This document shows positions 1 through 8,579 of a stretch of 64,000 nucleotides of DNA, one piece after another. The notes under the pieces are model-generated. The model was given only the letters and a program-made list of their open reading frames with translations, was not told where the DNA came from and did no database searches. The first letter of the stretch is position 1. Each line of letters begins with the position of its first letter. The stretch comes from an uncultured Lachnospiraceae bacterium (lineage in GTDB: Bacteria > Bacillota > Clostridia > Lachnospirales > Lachnospiraceae): positions 1-64,000 of the forward strand of contig CANQAR010000001.1 in the NCBI GenBank assembly GCA_947588845.1, read 5' to 3'. The position numbers were made by a program, and so were the translations under genes.

Positions 1-42
1 GTAGATGGGAACCATGGATGAATGGGTTATGATGATCTTCAT
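1..42 (-). CDS. GntR-family (YtrA-like) transcriptional regulator, N-terminal fragment
   Basis: Only the first 14 codons lie in the window; the rest is beyond position 1. The peptide starts MKIIITHSSMVPIY, which matches the opening of YtrA-type GntR regulators (these typically begin MKIII...S...PIYEQI, leading into a winged-helix domain). The ATG at 42 has a strong ribosome binding site (GAGGAGG, 6 bases upstream). It is divergent from luxS across a long palindrome that contains its own promoter, so autoregulation is likely. The family assignment rests on a short stretch, and the effector domain cannot be seen. Confidence 0.6.
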   Translation of the reverse strand, partial: MKIIITHSSMVPIY

Positions 43-65
43 AGGTCGCCTCCTCTGTTGCTAAC

Positions 66-94
66 AGTATATAACAGAATATAACAGTTGTCAA
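66..94 (-). promoter_or_regulatory. Sigma-A promoter for the GntR-like gene
   Basis: On the minus strand, TTGACA (89-94) and TATACT (66-71) are separated by 17 bases, close to the sigma-A consensus. Transcription would start near 59, giving a short leader to the ATG at 42. The -35 lies at the centre of the palindrome, so a bound repressor would block it. Confidence 0.75.
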
Positions 95-114
95 CTGTTA
101 TATTCTGTTATATA
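68..114. promoter_or_regulatory. 47-bp perfect palindrome, probable operator of the GntR-like regulator
   Basis: Each arm is 23 bases around a single central T at 91, with no mismatch. The arms contain the direct repeat ATAACAG twice. GntR/YtrA regulators bind inverted repeats as dimers, so this is the natural operator. It covers the -35 elements of both divergent promoters and part of each -10. Confidence 0.8.
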
Positions 115-116
115 TA
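88..116 (+). promoter_or_regulatory. Sigma-A promoter for luxS
   Basis: TTGTCA (88-93) and TATATA (111-116) are separated by 17 bases. The element overlaps the divergent promoter and the palindrome. A start near 123 gives a leader of about 100 bases to luxS, which contains a small imperfect hairpin around 190-213. Confidence 0.65.
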
Positions 117-225
117 AATAAATGAAATCCGGTTGACCGAAGGCGTGAAAAGAGATAAGATAAGAATAAATTTAACAGAACAAGCGCCAGTCTTCTGGTT
201 AAGACCGGTGCGGAAAGGATTCCCT

Positions 226-705
226 ATGAAAAAAATAGCAAGCTTTACCGTTGACCATATTCGTCTTCTTCCGGGACTTTATGTGTCAAGAAAAGACACG
301 GCCGGAAGTGAAATTATCACAACTTTTGATATCCGCGTCACAAGGCCAAACCAGGAACCGGTCATGAACACAGCCGAGGTGCATACGATCGAGCATCTCG
401 GTGCAACTTTTCTGCGAAACCATCCGGTTTACGCGCCAAAGACCATCTATTTCGGACCGATGGGCTGCCGCACGGGCTTTTATCTTGTGCTCGCCGGCGA
501 TTATGAATCGTCGGATATTGTGGGACTTATGAAGGAAATGTTCACGTTTATCCGTGATTTTGAAGGGGAAGTCCCGGGCGCATGCGCCAAAGACTGCGGA
601 AATTATCTCGATATGAATCTTCCGATGGCACATTATTACGCCAGAAAATATCTGACGGAAGTGCTTGAGAACATCTCAGAGGAGCGGCTGGTATATCCTT
701 CCTGA
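226..705 (+). CDS. luxS: S-ribosylhomocysteine lyase (AI-2 synthase) LuxS
   Basis: LuxS cleaves S-ribosylhomocysteine to homocysteine and DPD, the precursor of the AI-2 quorum signal, in the activated methyl cycle. The 159-residue product has the usual family length. It carries the HTIEH metal-binding motif (HxxEH, about residue 54) and the downstream Cys of the GACAKDCGNY region that completes the metal site. The reading frame is open upstream to 133, but the family start MKKIASF at 226 is preceded by GGAAAGGA, so I chose it. It stands alone, driven by a promoter inside the GntR palindrome, and ends in a bidirectional terminator. Repression by the divergent GntR-like protein is inferred. Confidence 0.95.
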   Translation: MKKIASFTVDHIRLLPGLYVSRKDTAGSEIITTFDIRVTRPNQEPVMNTAEVHTIEHLGATFLRNHPVYAPKTIYFGPMGCRTGFYLVLAGDYESSDIVGLMKEMFTFIRDFEGEVPGACAKDCGNYLDMNLPMAHYYARKYLTEVLENISEERLVYPS

Positions 706-862
706 TCCGAGCAATATAGAATTTTGCGCGCGGGCGGATACTTGTAAGACATGCCTGTGCGTCTGCTTGCCTGTGAATGCCGCTGCGAGCCGCCATGGCA
801 GTACTAAATGCATTGTGGGGGATCATACCGATACATAAAACGCAGCAAATCCCGTGTAACCT

Positions 863-908
863 GAAAAAACCTCAGGGAAGGTCTGAGCCCTCTGCCTGAG
901 GTTTTTTT
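863..908. terminator. Bidirectional intrinsic terminator
   Basis: An AACCTCAGG / CCTGAGGTT stem is flanked by six A on one side and seven T on the other. It serves luxS (plus) and the convergent DUF5662 gene (minus). The 157 bases between luxS and this hairpin hold no gene I can support. Confidence 0.85.
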
Positions 909-954
909 GCGGCTTCGGAAAATGTTTTCCATCACGTTTTTGCGTATCTATTTC

Positions 955-1632
955 TCAGATTTTCTTCCCTTTCAGGTAATAATCTTTCACAAAGCGGAAC
1001 AGTTCCTCCTCTCCTCTCTCATCGAGGATCCGAAGCATTCCATGCAGTTCCCGGTATGTCTGCGGATGGAGCATGAACCGTCCTCTCCCGCGCTCAAAAT
1101 ACTGAAGCGGTTCGTGCTGTGTGTAGGAATTTTTATTATAGTTTTTTGACGCGCTGATCCGGTCCATCAGCATTTCCGCCACATATTTCCGGGGCATCTG
1201 AACCCCTTGCAGAGGATATTTTCCGTCCCCCGCATGAAGCGAATAATCCAGCCAGAACTCAAAGTGATGGCGGTTTCTGCCTTTGTGGTGCAGCCAGGCG
1301 TAAGAATAACCCTTATCCTCGCGCTCCCCATTGTTCGGGCTTCGTGTGCCTCCCTGATAGTACATGCAGCCCTGAAGAAATTCCGAAGGAGAATATTTCG
1401 ACAGATCATGGAGCAGTCCCTGTCTGTACAGACCTACTTTGAAGCAGTGGCGCATGACCAGAAGTTTGTGGTCTGTGATTGTCTTAAAGTGGCCTTTGAT
1501 CTTCTCCCAGGTCAGAAGAGACGCAGCTTTTCGCAGAAGCGCAAACTTCTCTCCTGCACGTCTCCAGAACCACAACAGTTCTCGAAGGAACCTTGAATGC
1601 TTTTTCCCTTTCATAACTTGTCTGTTCACCAT
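955..1632 (-). CDS. DUF5662 family protein
   Basis: A protein of up to 225 residues matching the DUF5662 family as I recall it. The conserved block has HDLSKYSPSEF followed by HHKGRNRHH, rich in His and Asp and suggestive of a metal-binding, HD-like site; no activity is known to me. The start is uncertain. The longest frame overlaps the upstream GH13-like gene by 149 bases, and neither ATG (1632 or 1614) has a convincing ribosome binding site. The N-terminal 30 residues are basic and lie outside the conserved block, so a start nearer 1550 at a rare codon is possible. It shares the terminator at 863-908 with luxS. Confidence 0.75.
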   Translation of the reverse strand: MVNRQVMKGKKHSRFLRELLWFWRRAGEKFALLRKAASLLTWEKIKGHFKTITDHKLLVMRHCFKVGLYRQGLLHDLSKYSPSEFLQGCMYYQGGTRSPNNGEREDKGYSYAWLHHKGRNRHHFEFWLDYSLHAGDGKYPLQGVQMPRKYVAEMLMDRISASKNYNKNSYTQHEPLQYFERGRGRFMLHPQTYRELHGMLRILDERGEEELFRFVKDYYLKGKKI

Positions 1633-3589
1633 CCTGAATAAAACTTTCTTTTTCTGATGTATCGATCACCCGGCGCCATCCCATCCCGGGCGGAAGCTGC
1701 GGCAGCGCAAATTCCTGCGGCGTCCAGTGCATGTTATAAGCAATATACAAAAAGCAGTCCTCTCCTGCATATCTCCCGTCGTACATACAGCCGATATGGC
1801 AGTTGACAGGGTCAAATGCCCCAAACCACGCGTTTGAACTGTGAAACGAGAGATCCGGGTAGCCGCAGGAGCGCAAATCGGTGCAGGACGGCTCACAGGA
1901 CATATGCAGAATCGGATGTTTCCGGCGGAACGCCGTCAGCTCCTTTACAAAAGAAATCAGTTCTCTGTTGTTTTCAAAGCGTTTCTGGCTCCAGTCAACC
2001 CAGGTTAGTTCACTGTCATGGCAGTAAGGATTATTATTGCCGTTCTGGGAATTTCCAAACTCGTCGCCCGCGAGCAGCATCGGCGTTCCCTGTGATAAAA
2101 GCATCATGGCAAAGGCATTTTTTCTCTGGCGAAGGCGGAGCTGCAGAATCTCTTTTTTCTTCGTCGGGCCTTCAGCGCCGCAGTTCCAGCTCAGGTTATG
2201 GTCGGAGCCATCTCTTCCCATCTCTCCGTTGTCTTCATTGTGTTTATAGTCGTAAGAAACCAGATCCATCATCGTAAATCCATCATGATGAGTCATATAA
2301 TTGACGACGGCGTGATCTGCCGGGTTCTGCCGGATCCTCCCGGAGAAATTTCCAAGACAGCCGTTATCTCCTTTTAAAAGACGACGGCAGTCATCCCGGA
2401 AGCCGTCATTTGACTCTGCGAGCATTTTCTCTTTCTTGTTGCATCGATGACTGAGCGTATCCTGGCTGAACCAGGTACCGATCAGTTTGCGGTCCGCAAA
2501 CAGCGGCAGACGCGCAAGCTCAGACATTACGCTGTCCCTTGCGATCACGGCAAATCCGTCGATATGGTATTCCTCTGCCCAGAACTTCAGACAGTCTGAG
2601 ATCGTCTCAAAATCCATCTCGTCATTGAAAAAGAATTCCATGATGATCTCAATCTTTTCCCGATGACAGGTACGCACCAGGTCTTTGAATTCGGAGACCG
2701 CCTGTTCCGGGTCGGACGCATAGGAAGCCTTTGGCGCAAAGTAATAACCGCCTGTGTAGCCCCAGAAGTTGACGCGGCAGGCCTCTTTGTTCTGTTCTGA
2801 CGGTTCCGCTTTTTCCGGATACGTCTCTGCATTTCTGCTGATATTTTCAGATGCTTTTGCCGCAGTATTTTCCGCCTGCCCATAGGAAGAAAACGGTGCA
2901 GCCTTGATCTCCGCCATTTTTCCGACATCAGGGTTTCCCGTCTGCAAGGACATGGGAGGTTTCGCCCAGCCGGGTATTTCCTGGGAGACCGGCCGGATCC
3001 GCTCCTCGAACTCGTAGGCCGGCATAAGACGGAGCTGGTTGACGCCGAGCTCTTTCAGATAAGGAATCTTTTCCAGAAGTCCGCGAAATGTCCCCTTATG
3101 CCGGACGCCCGAATTTTTCTGCATCGTATAACCGCGGATATGAAGCTGATACATGACTGTGTCTTCATATGGAAGCGCCGGCAGGACATCCCCTTTCCAG
3201 TCATATTTCTTCTGAAGGATCATTCCGCGGACATCGTGTGGTCCCTCCGCCGCAGTTTTTCCGAAAATTTCACGTCCTCTGATCTGACGCGCATATTTAT
3301 CCGTAATGATCTGATCTCCGGTTCTGAAATTATATTCATATCCGCCTCCTGCGGGCAGTTTTATCTTTATGACAGACGTTCCTCCCAAAATGGCAGGGAC
3401 CGGAAAAGGAATCTCACACACAGGCTGCTTTTCCCCTTTCCGATAAAGAAGCAGGAACGTCTCTTCCTTGTATTTGTGTACAAAACTGATCTCGTTATTC
3501 TCAATGTATACTCCAGGTTTCCTTCCCGTTCCTTCTGATGTACTGTATTTTACCGCATTTAAGTTCAGGTACCTGTCTTTGCTCTGCAA
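1484..3589 (-). CDS. GlgX/isoamylase-like GH13 protein, catalytically degenerate
   Basis: About 701 residues with an N-terminal CBM48-like beta domain (about 25-110) and a GH13 barrel related to glycogen debranching enzymes. Region IV is intact (HHDGFTMMDLVSY). The nucleophile region, normally GFRFD, reads GFAVIARD; the acid/base region, normally IAEPWD, reads IGTWFS; region I, normally DVVxNH, reads MEFFFND. Both catalytic carboxylates appear lost, so hydrolysis is unlikely; a glycan-binding or regulatory role is inferred. A charged insertion (about 225-275) splits the barrel. A TTG at 3589 has GGGAGG five bases upstream; the alternative GTG at 3610 has none. The C-terminal tail overlaps the DUF5662 frame. 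Confidence 0.8.
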   Translation of the reverse strand: MQSKDRYLNLNAVKYSTSEGTGRKPGVYIENNEISFVHKYKEETFLLLYRKGEKQPVCEIPFPVPAILGGTSVIKIKLPAGGGYEYNFRTGDQIITDKYARQIRGREIFGKTAAEGPHDVRGMILQKKYDWKGDVLPALPYEDTVMYQLHIRGYTMQKNSGVRHKGTFRGLLEKIPYLKELGVNQLRLMPAYEFEERIRPVSQEIPGWAKPPMSLQTGNPDVGKMAEIKAAPFSSYGQAENTAAKASENISRNAETYPEKAEPSEQNKEACRVNFWGYTGGYYFAPKASYASDPEQAVSEFKDLVRTCHREKIEIIMEFFFNDEMDFETISDCLKFWAEEYHIDGFAVIARDSVMSELARLPLFADRKLIGTWFSQDTLSHRCNKKEKMLAESNDGFRDDCRRLLKGDNGCLGNFSGRIRQNPADHAVVNYMTHHDGFTMMDLVSYDYKHNEDNGEMGRDGSDHNLSWNCGAEGPTKKKEILQLRLRQRKNAFAMMLLSQGTPMLLAGDEFGNSQNGNNNPYCHDSELTWVDWSQKRFENNRELISFVKELTAFRRKHPILHMSCEPSCTDLRSCGYPDLSFHSSNAWFGAFDPVNCHIGCMYDGRYAGEDCFLYIAYNMHWTPQEFALPQLPPGMGWRRVIDTSEKESFIQDGEQTSYEREKAFKVPSRTVVVLETCRREVCASAKSCVSSDLGEDQRPL

Positions 3590-3749
3590 ATTTTCCTCCC
3601 TTCTGCTCACAGTGTTGCACAGAGCTGTCGTTTCTGTTTTGTCTTATCACAAATCCCTTTTTTGACTTCAGCATCATTTGATCAATGTCCGCATGGTCCA
3701 AAACGAAAATCGTTTTGTCGTTCCCTGTAACTGACAGGATATCGTTCTG

Positions 3750-4502
3750 TCAGCGGATTTCCAGTTCCACCGGACAGTGGTCCGAACCAAAAACTTCTGT
3801 GTGGATCCTGGCATCCACAAGCCGGTCCTTCAGACATTCGGACACACAAAAATAATCGATGCGCCATCCGGCATTCTTCTCTCTTGCTCTGAAGCGGTAG
3901 GACCACCAGCTGTAGATTCCTTCCTGATCCGGGTAAAAATACCGGAATGTGTCAAGGAAGCCATTCTCGGTAAGCCGGGTGAATTTCGCGCGTTCCTCAT
4001 CCGTAAAACCCGCGTTTTTCCTGTTTGTTTTCGGATTTTTCAGATCGATCTCCCGGTGGGCCACATTCAGATCCCCGCAGAAAATAACCGGCTTTTTTTC
4101 CTCCAGATGCTTCAGATAAGCGAAAAAATCATCTTCCCAGACCATTCGGTAGTCAAGTCTTGCCAGACCGTCCTGGGAATTCGGCGTATAGACCGTGACA
4201 AGATAAAAATCAGCATATTCCAGCGTGATGACACGTCCTTCCCGATCGTGCTCATCCATCCCGATGCCGCGGGAAACAGACAAAGGTTCTGTCTTTGTAA
4301 ACACAGCCGTGCCGGAATAACCTTTCTTTTCCGCATAATTCCAGTACTGAAAATATCCGGGCGTCTCAAGCGAAATCTGACCCTCCTGAAGCTTGCTCTC
4401 CTGAATACAGAAAATGTCCGCATCCGCCTGAAGAAAATACTCCATGAATCCTTTCTGTACGCACGCGCGCAGCCCGTTTACATTCCATGAAATCAACCGC
4501 AT
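3750..4502 (-). CDS. exoA: Exodeoxyribonuclease III (AP endonuclease)
   Basis: A 250-residue member of the ExoIII/ExoA family, which incises DNA at abasic sites and trims 3' ends in base excision repair. It begins MRLISWNVNGLRA and has the metal-binding IQESKLQ, the GDLNVAH active-site motif and the C-terminal GSDHCPVELE with the catalytic His. The frame is open far upstream, but ATG 4502 has GGGAGGG and matches the family start exactly. It lies between the GH13-like gene and the divergent DUF1292 gene. A small hairpin (AAAACGA/TCGTTTT near 3700-3718) follows the stop. Confidence 0.95.
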   Translation of the reverse strand: MRLISWNVNGLRACVQKGFMEYFLQADADIFCIQESKLQEGQISLETPGYFQYWNYAEKKGYSGTAVFTKTEPLSVSRGIGMDEHDREGRVITLEYADFYLVTVYTPNSQDGLARLDYRMVWEDDFFAYLKHLEEKKPVIFCGDLNVAHREIDLKNPKTNRKNAGFTDEERAKFTRLTENGFLDTFRYFYPDQEGIYSWWSYRFRAREKNAGWRIDYFCVSECLKDRLVDARIHTEVFGSDHCPVELEIR

Positions 4503-4598
4503 AACACATCCCTCCCTGTATGCGTCCATTATAGCATTAATTTCTGTAATTTCCCACTTTTTTCTTGAAATTTTGTAAAACAACCGAACAAAATCTTC

Positions 4599-4627
4599 TT
4601 GCAAAACACTTATTTTTTTGATAAATT
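4599..4627 (+). promoter_or_regulatory. Sigma-A promoter for the DUF1292 gene
   Basis: TTGCAA (4599-4604) and TAAATT (4622-4627) are separated by 17 bases, in an AT-rich stretch 33 bases before the start codon. Confidence 0.55.
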
Positions 4628-4659
4628 GATACCAGAACATTTTTAGAGAGGAGATACAA

Positions 4660-5013
4660 ATGAGCGATTTAGAAAACTGCAACGGAGACTGCGCAAGCTG
4701 TGGATCTGAGGGCTGCAGCCAGGGTGCGACGATCACTTTGACGCTTGATAACGATGAGACACTGGAGTGTTCAATCCTCACAGTATTCAAAGCAGCTGGA
4801 CATGAATATATAGCGCTTCTCCCGCTGGATGAAAACGGGCAGAATGATGACGGCGAGGTGTTCATTTACCGCTATGCTGTCGAGAATGGCGTTCCTGTCC
4901 TCGACAATATAGAGGATGACGAAGAATATGAGGCAGCCGCCGAAGGTTTTGACGAATGGCTCGATTCGCTCGAATATGACGAGCTCGTGTCAGCTGAGGA
5001 AGAGGGGAAATGA
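4660..5013 (+). CDS. DUF1292 family protein (YrzB-like)
   Basis: A 117-residue, very acidic protein with a clear GAGAGGAG ribosome binding site. The central part (TITLTLDNDETLECSILTVF..., then YIALLPLDENG and EVFIYRY) is the beta-rich DUF1292 domain found in Firmicutes, of unknown function. The first 20 residues carry a Cys cluster (CNGDCASCGSEGC) reminiscent of a metal-binding knuckle, which is not part of the usual domain. The C-terminal 25 residues are an acidic tail. It is a single-gene unit with its own promoter and terminator. Confidence 0.85.
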   Translation: MSDLENCNGDCASCGSEGCSQGATITLTLDNDETLECSILTVFKAAGHEYIALLPLDENGQNDDGEVFIYRYAVENGVPVLDNIEDDEEYEAAAEGFDEWLDSLEYDELVSAEEEGK

Positions 5014-5041
5014 TTTTGCGGCATTTCGCGCCGCGGCCCGG

Positions 5042-5074
5042 GATTTCCGCACGGTCCTGTGCGGAAATCTTTTT
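5042..5074 (+). terminator. Intrinsic terminator of the DUF1292 gene
   Basis: An 11-bp perfect stem, GATTTCCGCAC / GTGCGGAAATC, is followed by five T. The arm and the bases before it (GCATTTCGCGCC) resemble the repeat family C copies near 41.3 and 63.6 kb. Confidence 0.85.
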
Positions 5075-5076
5075 AT

Positions 5077-5101
5077 GTCACAGGAAATTTCGTCCTGTGA
5101 C
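5077..5101. repeat. Palindromic TCACAGGA...TCCTGTGA element, copy 1
   Basis: A 9-bp perfect inverted repeat with a 7-base loop (CGAAATT or its complement). The same 23-base element occurs in the opposite orientation at 18570-18592. It lacks a T-tract on either strand, so it is not a standard terminator, although it lies just past the helicase stop codon. Confidence 0.7.
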
Positions 5102-5126
5102 ACAAAAAGCCTCCGGCGGGTGCGCA

Positions 5127-6953
5127 TTATTCCTGAATAAGCCCGTCCAGAAATTCTGACCGGTCTGCCGCGTTTCCATACCGCTCTCTGACATAAAACA
5201 GATGAAGCTGATCCTTTGCGCGCGTCATCCCCACATAAAACAGCCTTCTCTCTTCTTCGATATCCGCTTCCAGTACTGCTTTTTTATAAGGTATAATCCC
5301 TTCATTGACATCGACAAGAAACACTTCCGTAAACTCCAGTCCTTTGGAGCTGTGCAGGGTCGCAAGCGTCACGGCGTCTTCTGAAGCTTCCTGCTGGCGG
5401 CCTTTTTCTTCCAGCGCTTTTTTGTAATCCTCAATATGCGAGAGCCACTCTTCCACGGAGTTAAAAGGTTTCGCGCCGTCCTGAATTTCATTCAGGATAT
5501 CGATCAGATCTTCCCCTTTCATTCTTCGCTGAGCCGCATATTCTTTCAGAAATTCTTCATATCCAATACCAAACCGGATATAATTGACCGCCGCATAAGG
5601 CCGCATTTTTCGCAGAATCTTAAGATCGGTTTCCAGCCGGTCGATCCGGTCAATCATCCAGTCTTTTCCCTCGTGATACGTTCGGAGCGTCTCAAACGAT
5701 ACGACGGAAGAATCGATACAGTCCCTGGCTATATACCGTTTCGGCCGGTTCATCACCTGAAGGAATTCTTTCCGGTCGGTCTGCACCAGCGCAAGATGGA
5801 GATAGGCAAAGAGATCCCGGGCAATCCAGTGTTCATAGATATTTGGAAGGGCATCGCGCATTGTAAACGGGAGATTGAATTCCAGCAGCCGTTCCGCGAA
5901 AGGTCTTGCCGCCTGGTTGGTCCGAAACAGAATTGCGAAGTCCGAACCGCTTCGCCCCTGCTCAATTCCGTCCCGGATGCATTTCAGCAGGTACAGAATC
6001 TCATGTTCCTGATCCCGGAATTCCTGTATATCGACAGGCGCTCCGTCGGGACGAACGGCATGCAGCTTCTTTTCGAAGCGGTGCGTATTGCTTTCGATGA
6101 CATACAACGCACTGTTCAGAATTGACGGCGTACAGCGGAAGTTGCAGTCGAGCTCGATCACCTCTGCCTGCGGATAGTCTTTTGGAAAATTCAGCATGAT
6201 CTCAGGCTTCGCGCCGCGGAAACGATAGATTGACTGATCATCATCTCCCACGATAAACAGATTGTCTTTCGGAGCCGCCAGCATCCGGACAATCTCATAC
6301 TGCAGTGCATTGATGTCCTGAAATTCATCCACGAGGATGTACCGGAAACGTTTCTGCCATCCGGCCAGAATATCGGGACGTGCCTTCAGAAGTTCATAAC
6401 TGTACGTGAGCATGTCGTCAAAATCAATCAGCCCCTGCTCTCTGTGTACAGTTTCATATTTTCGGAAAATGTCCCGAAAAACTTCCTCGGGACAGGCACT
6501 GGAATAATAGTGATTCAGATCGATCCGCTCGTTTTTTACGGTGCTGATCTCCGCAATCAGGTCAGACAAAAGCTGTTTTTCGTCTTCTGTGGAAATTCTG
6601 TGTTCCCGGATCAGCTCTGTAAGAATCCGGCACTTCTGTTCCTCACGGAGAATATTGGCGGCTGTATAGTGATAGGCATGTTTGAGAATTCCGAAAAAGA
6701 CAGCGTGGAACGTGCCGAAGGTTACACCCCGCGCTTTTGACATACGCGAAAAACGTTCCTTCATCTCGGCAGCGGCCGCTTTTGTGAATGTGATCACCAG
6801 AATATCCTGCGGGTTGATCCCGTACTCATCAATCAGATACCGTGTTCTGTTGGTGATCACCAGAGTTTTTCCCGAACCGGGACCAGCCAGTATCATAGCT
6901 GGTCCCGTTTTGTGGGCGATTGCCCGAAACTGTGCTTCTGTTGTGTTGTTCAT
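5127..6953 (-). CDS. UvrD/PcrA-like ATP-dependent DNA helicase (short form)
   Basis: A 608-residue superfamily 1A helicase. The Walker A AGPGSGKT is near residue 27, motif II reads VDEFQDIN, motif III GDDDQSIYRFRGA, and motifs V/VI read LHSSKGLEF and YVGMTRAKDQL. It is shorter than PcrA (about 730 residues) because it stops soon after motif VI and lacks the C-terminal extension. ATG 6953 overlaps the gltX stop (TGATG), so translation is probably coupled; a longer upstream frame would run into gltX. DNA unwinding in repair is the likely role; the physiological substrate is unknown. Confidence 0.9.
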   Translation of the reverse strand: MNNTTEAQFRAIAHKTGPAMILAGPGSGKTLVITNRTRYLIDEYGINPQDILVITFTKAAAAEMKERFSRMSKARGVTFGTFHAVFFGILKHAYHYTAANILREEQKCRILTELIREHRISTEDEKQLLSDLIAEISTVKNERIDLNHYYSSACPEEVFRDIFRKYETVHREQGLIDFDDMLTYSYELLKARPDILAGWQKRFRYILVDEFQDINALQYEIVRMLAAPKDNLFIVGDDDQSIYRFRGAKPEIMLNFPKDYPQAEVIELDCNFRCTPSILNSALYVIESNTHRFEKKLHAVRPDGAPVDIQEFRDQEHEILYLLKCIRDGIEQGRSGSDFAILFRTNQAARPFAERLLEFNLPFTMRDALPNIYEHWIARDLFAYLHLALVQTDRKEFLQVMNRPKRYIARDCIDSSVVSFETLRTYHEGKDWMIDRIDRLETDLKILRKMRPYAAVNYIRFGIGYEEFLKEYAAQRRMKGEDLIDILNEIQDGAKPFNSVEEWLSHIEDYKKALEEKGRQQEASEDAVTLATLHSSKGLEFTEVFLVDVNEGIIPYKKAVLEADIEEERRLFYVGMTRAKDQLHLFYVRERYGNAADRSEFLDGLIQE

Positions 6954-8410
6954 CAAAGCGCGGCCTCCAGTTTTGCGATCGCGTTCCTGACCCTTGCCAC
7001 GCTCTCCGTTTTGCCGATGACTTCCATGATCTCGGTTGCGCCGGCCGGAGTCATCTGCTTCCCGGATACCGCAATGCGCGCCGGCCACAGAACATAGCCG
7101 TTTTTGTATCCTTTCTCCGCGATATAGCCTTTCAAAAGCTCAAACAGCGCGTCGTTGCTGTAGTCTTCCTGTGCTTCCAGCAGCGGAAGAAGCTCCTTAA
7201 GCACTTCGAGAGAGGTCTGGGGAGTCGTCTTCATCTTTTTGTGCGCATAGATGGATACATCATACTCCGGCACTTCCTCAAAGAAATCCACCAGTTCCGC
7301 AATATCCGGGAATATCTCAATCCTTGTCTTGACCATCGCCGCGATCTTTCTGAAATCAACTTCCTTTTTGATGGTTTCCTTCAGATAAGGAAGCGCTCTC
7401 TCATAGAATTCATTATCATCCATCGCCTTGAGATATTCTCCATTCATCCATTTCAGTTTCTGTATATCAAAAACAGCAGGCGATTTGCTCATATGACGAT
7501 AGTCGAACGCCTCGACAAGCTCTTCCAGAGAAAAGATCTCGCGGTTGTCTTCCGGACACCAGCCAAGCAGCGCCACATAGTTGACGATCGCCTCTGAGAC
7601 AAACCCCTGTTCCAGCAGATCCTCATAGGAAGAATGTCCGGAACGCTTGCTCAGCTTTTTGTGCTCCTCGTTCGTGATCAGCGGACAGTGCACATAGACC
7701 GGAACTTCCCAGCCAAATGCCTCATACAGACGATTATATTTGGGAGCGGAAGAAAGATATTCATTGCCGCGGACCACATGCGTGATCCCCATCAGATGAT
7801 CGTCCACTACATTCGCGAAATTGTAGGTCGGAAATCCGTCCGATTTGATCAGGATCATATCGTCGAGCTCCGCGTTCGGCACTTCAATTTTTCCGTAAAT
7901 CTCATCCACAAAACTGGTCGTGCCTTCCTGCGGGACATTCTGGCGGATGACAAACGGCACGCCGGCCGCAAGCTTCGCTTCGACTTCCTCTTTTGGCAGA
8001 TGCAGACAGTGTTTGTCATAAACGACAATCTCCTTGCCTGCCACTTCCTGCTTCAGGGATTCCAGACGCTCCTTATCACAGAAACAGTAGTAGGCCTCGC
8101 CTTTTTCAATCAGCTTTTTGGCATATTCCATATAAATGCCCGCCTTCTGACGCTCGCTCTGCACGTACGGGCCGCAGCCGCCGTCCTTGTCCGGTCCCTC
8201 GTCATGGATCAGACCGGTCTTTGCCAGCGTGCGGTAAATGATGTCGACGGCTCCCTCAACGAGACGTTCCTGATCCGTATCCTCGATGCGCAGCATGAAA
8301 GTGCCGTTCTCGTGCTTTGCGATCAGATAGGCGTACAGCGCCGTCCTCAGATTCCCTACATGCATCCGCCCTGTCGGGCTGGGCGCAAATCTTGTTTTTA
8401 CCTTGCTCAT
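6953..8410 (-). CDS. gltX: Glutamyl-tRNA synthetase
   Basis: A 485-residue class I aminoacyl-tRNA synthetase that charges tRNA with glutamate. The HIGH-type motif appears as [11 protein letters not shown] near residue 14 and the KMSKS-type motif as KKLSKRSG near residue 250, followed by the alpha-helical anticodon-binding domain. The Cys/His-rich segment [10 protein letters not shown] fits the zinc-containing form. Length and start (GAGAGAGG before the ATG) are normal. It follows an FtsW-type gene and overlaps the next helicase gene by one codon, suggesting a common transcript. The 169 bases before it hold nothing I can identify. Confidence 0.97.
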   Translation of the reverse strand: MSKVKTRFAPSPTGRMHVGNLRTALYAYLIAKHENGTFMLRIEDTDQERLVEGAVDIIYRTLAKTGLIHDEGPDKDGGCGPYVQSERQKAGIYMEYAKKLIEKGEAYYCFCDKERLESLKQEVAGKEIVVYDKHCLHLPKEEVEAKLAAGVPFVIRQNVPQEGTTSFVDEIYGKIEVPNAELDDMILIKSDGFPTYNFANVVDDHLMGITHVVRGNEYLSSAPKYNRLYEAFGWEVPVYVHCPLITNEEHKKLSKRSGHSSYEDLLEQGFVSEAIVNYVALLGWCPEDNREIFSLEELVEAFDYRHMSKSPAVFDIQKLKWMNGEYLKAMDDNEFYERALPYLKETIKKEVDFRKIAAMVKTRIEIFPDIAELVDFFEEVPEYDVSIYAHKKMKTTPQTSLEVLKELLPLLEAQEDYSNDALFELLKGYIAEKGYKNGYVLWPARIAVSGKQMTPAGATEIMEVIGKTESVARVRNAIAKLEAAL

Positions 8411-8579
8411 ATTTTCAACCTCTCTCTGTAAAATTTTCTGATATTTTCATGCATATCCGCCGTGTACAGGTCATGCCTGTCACTGGCGTCAGGCCCGCCT
8501 CCGGCAATTCTTCTCACTGCCTGCAAAGACAGAAAATCCCTGCCTCTTTTGCCAAAATCCGCAGATGCCGTCCGTATGG

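Noticed and set aside
706-862. Small gene downstream of luxS
   Set aside because: Frames on both strands lack start signals and recognisable products; treated as spacer.
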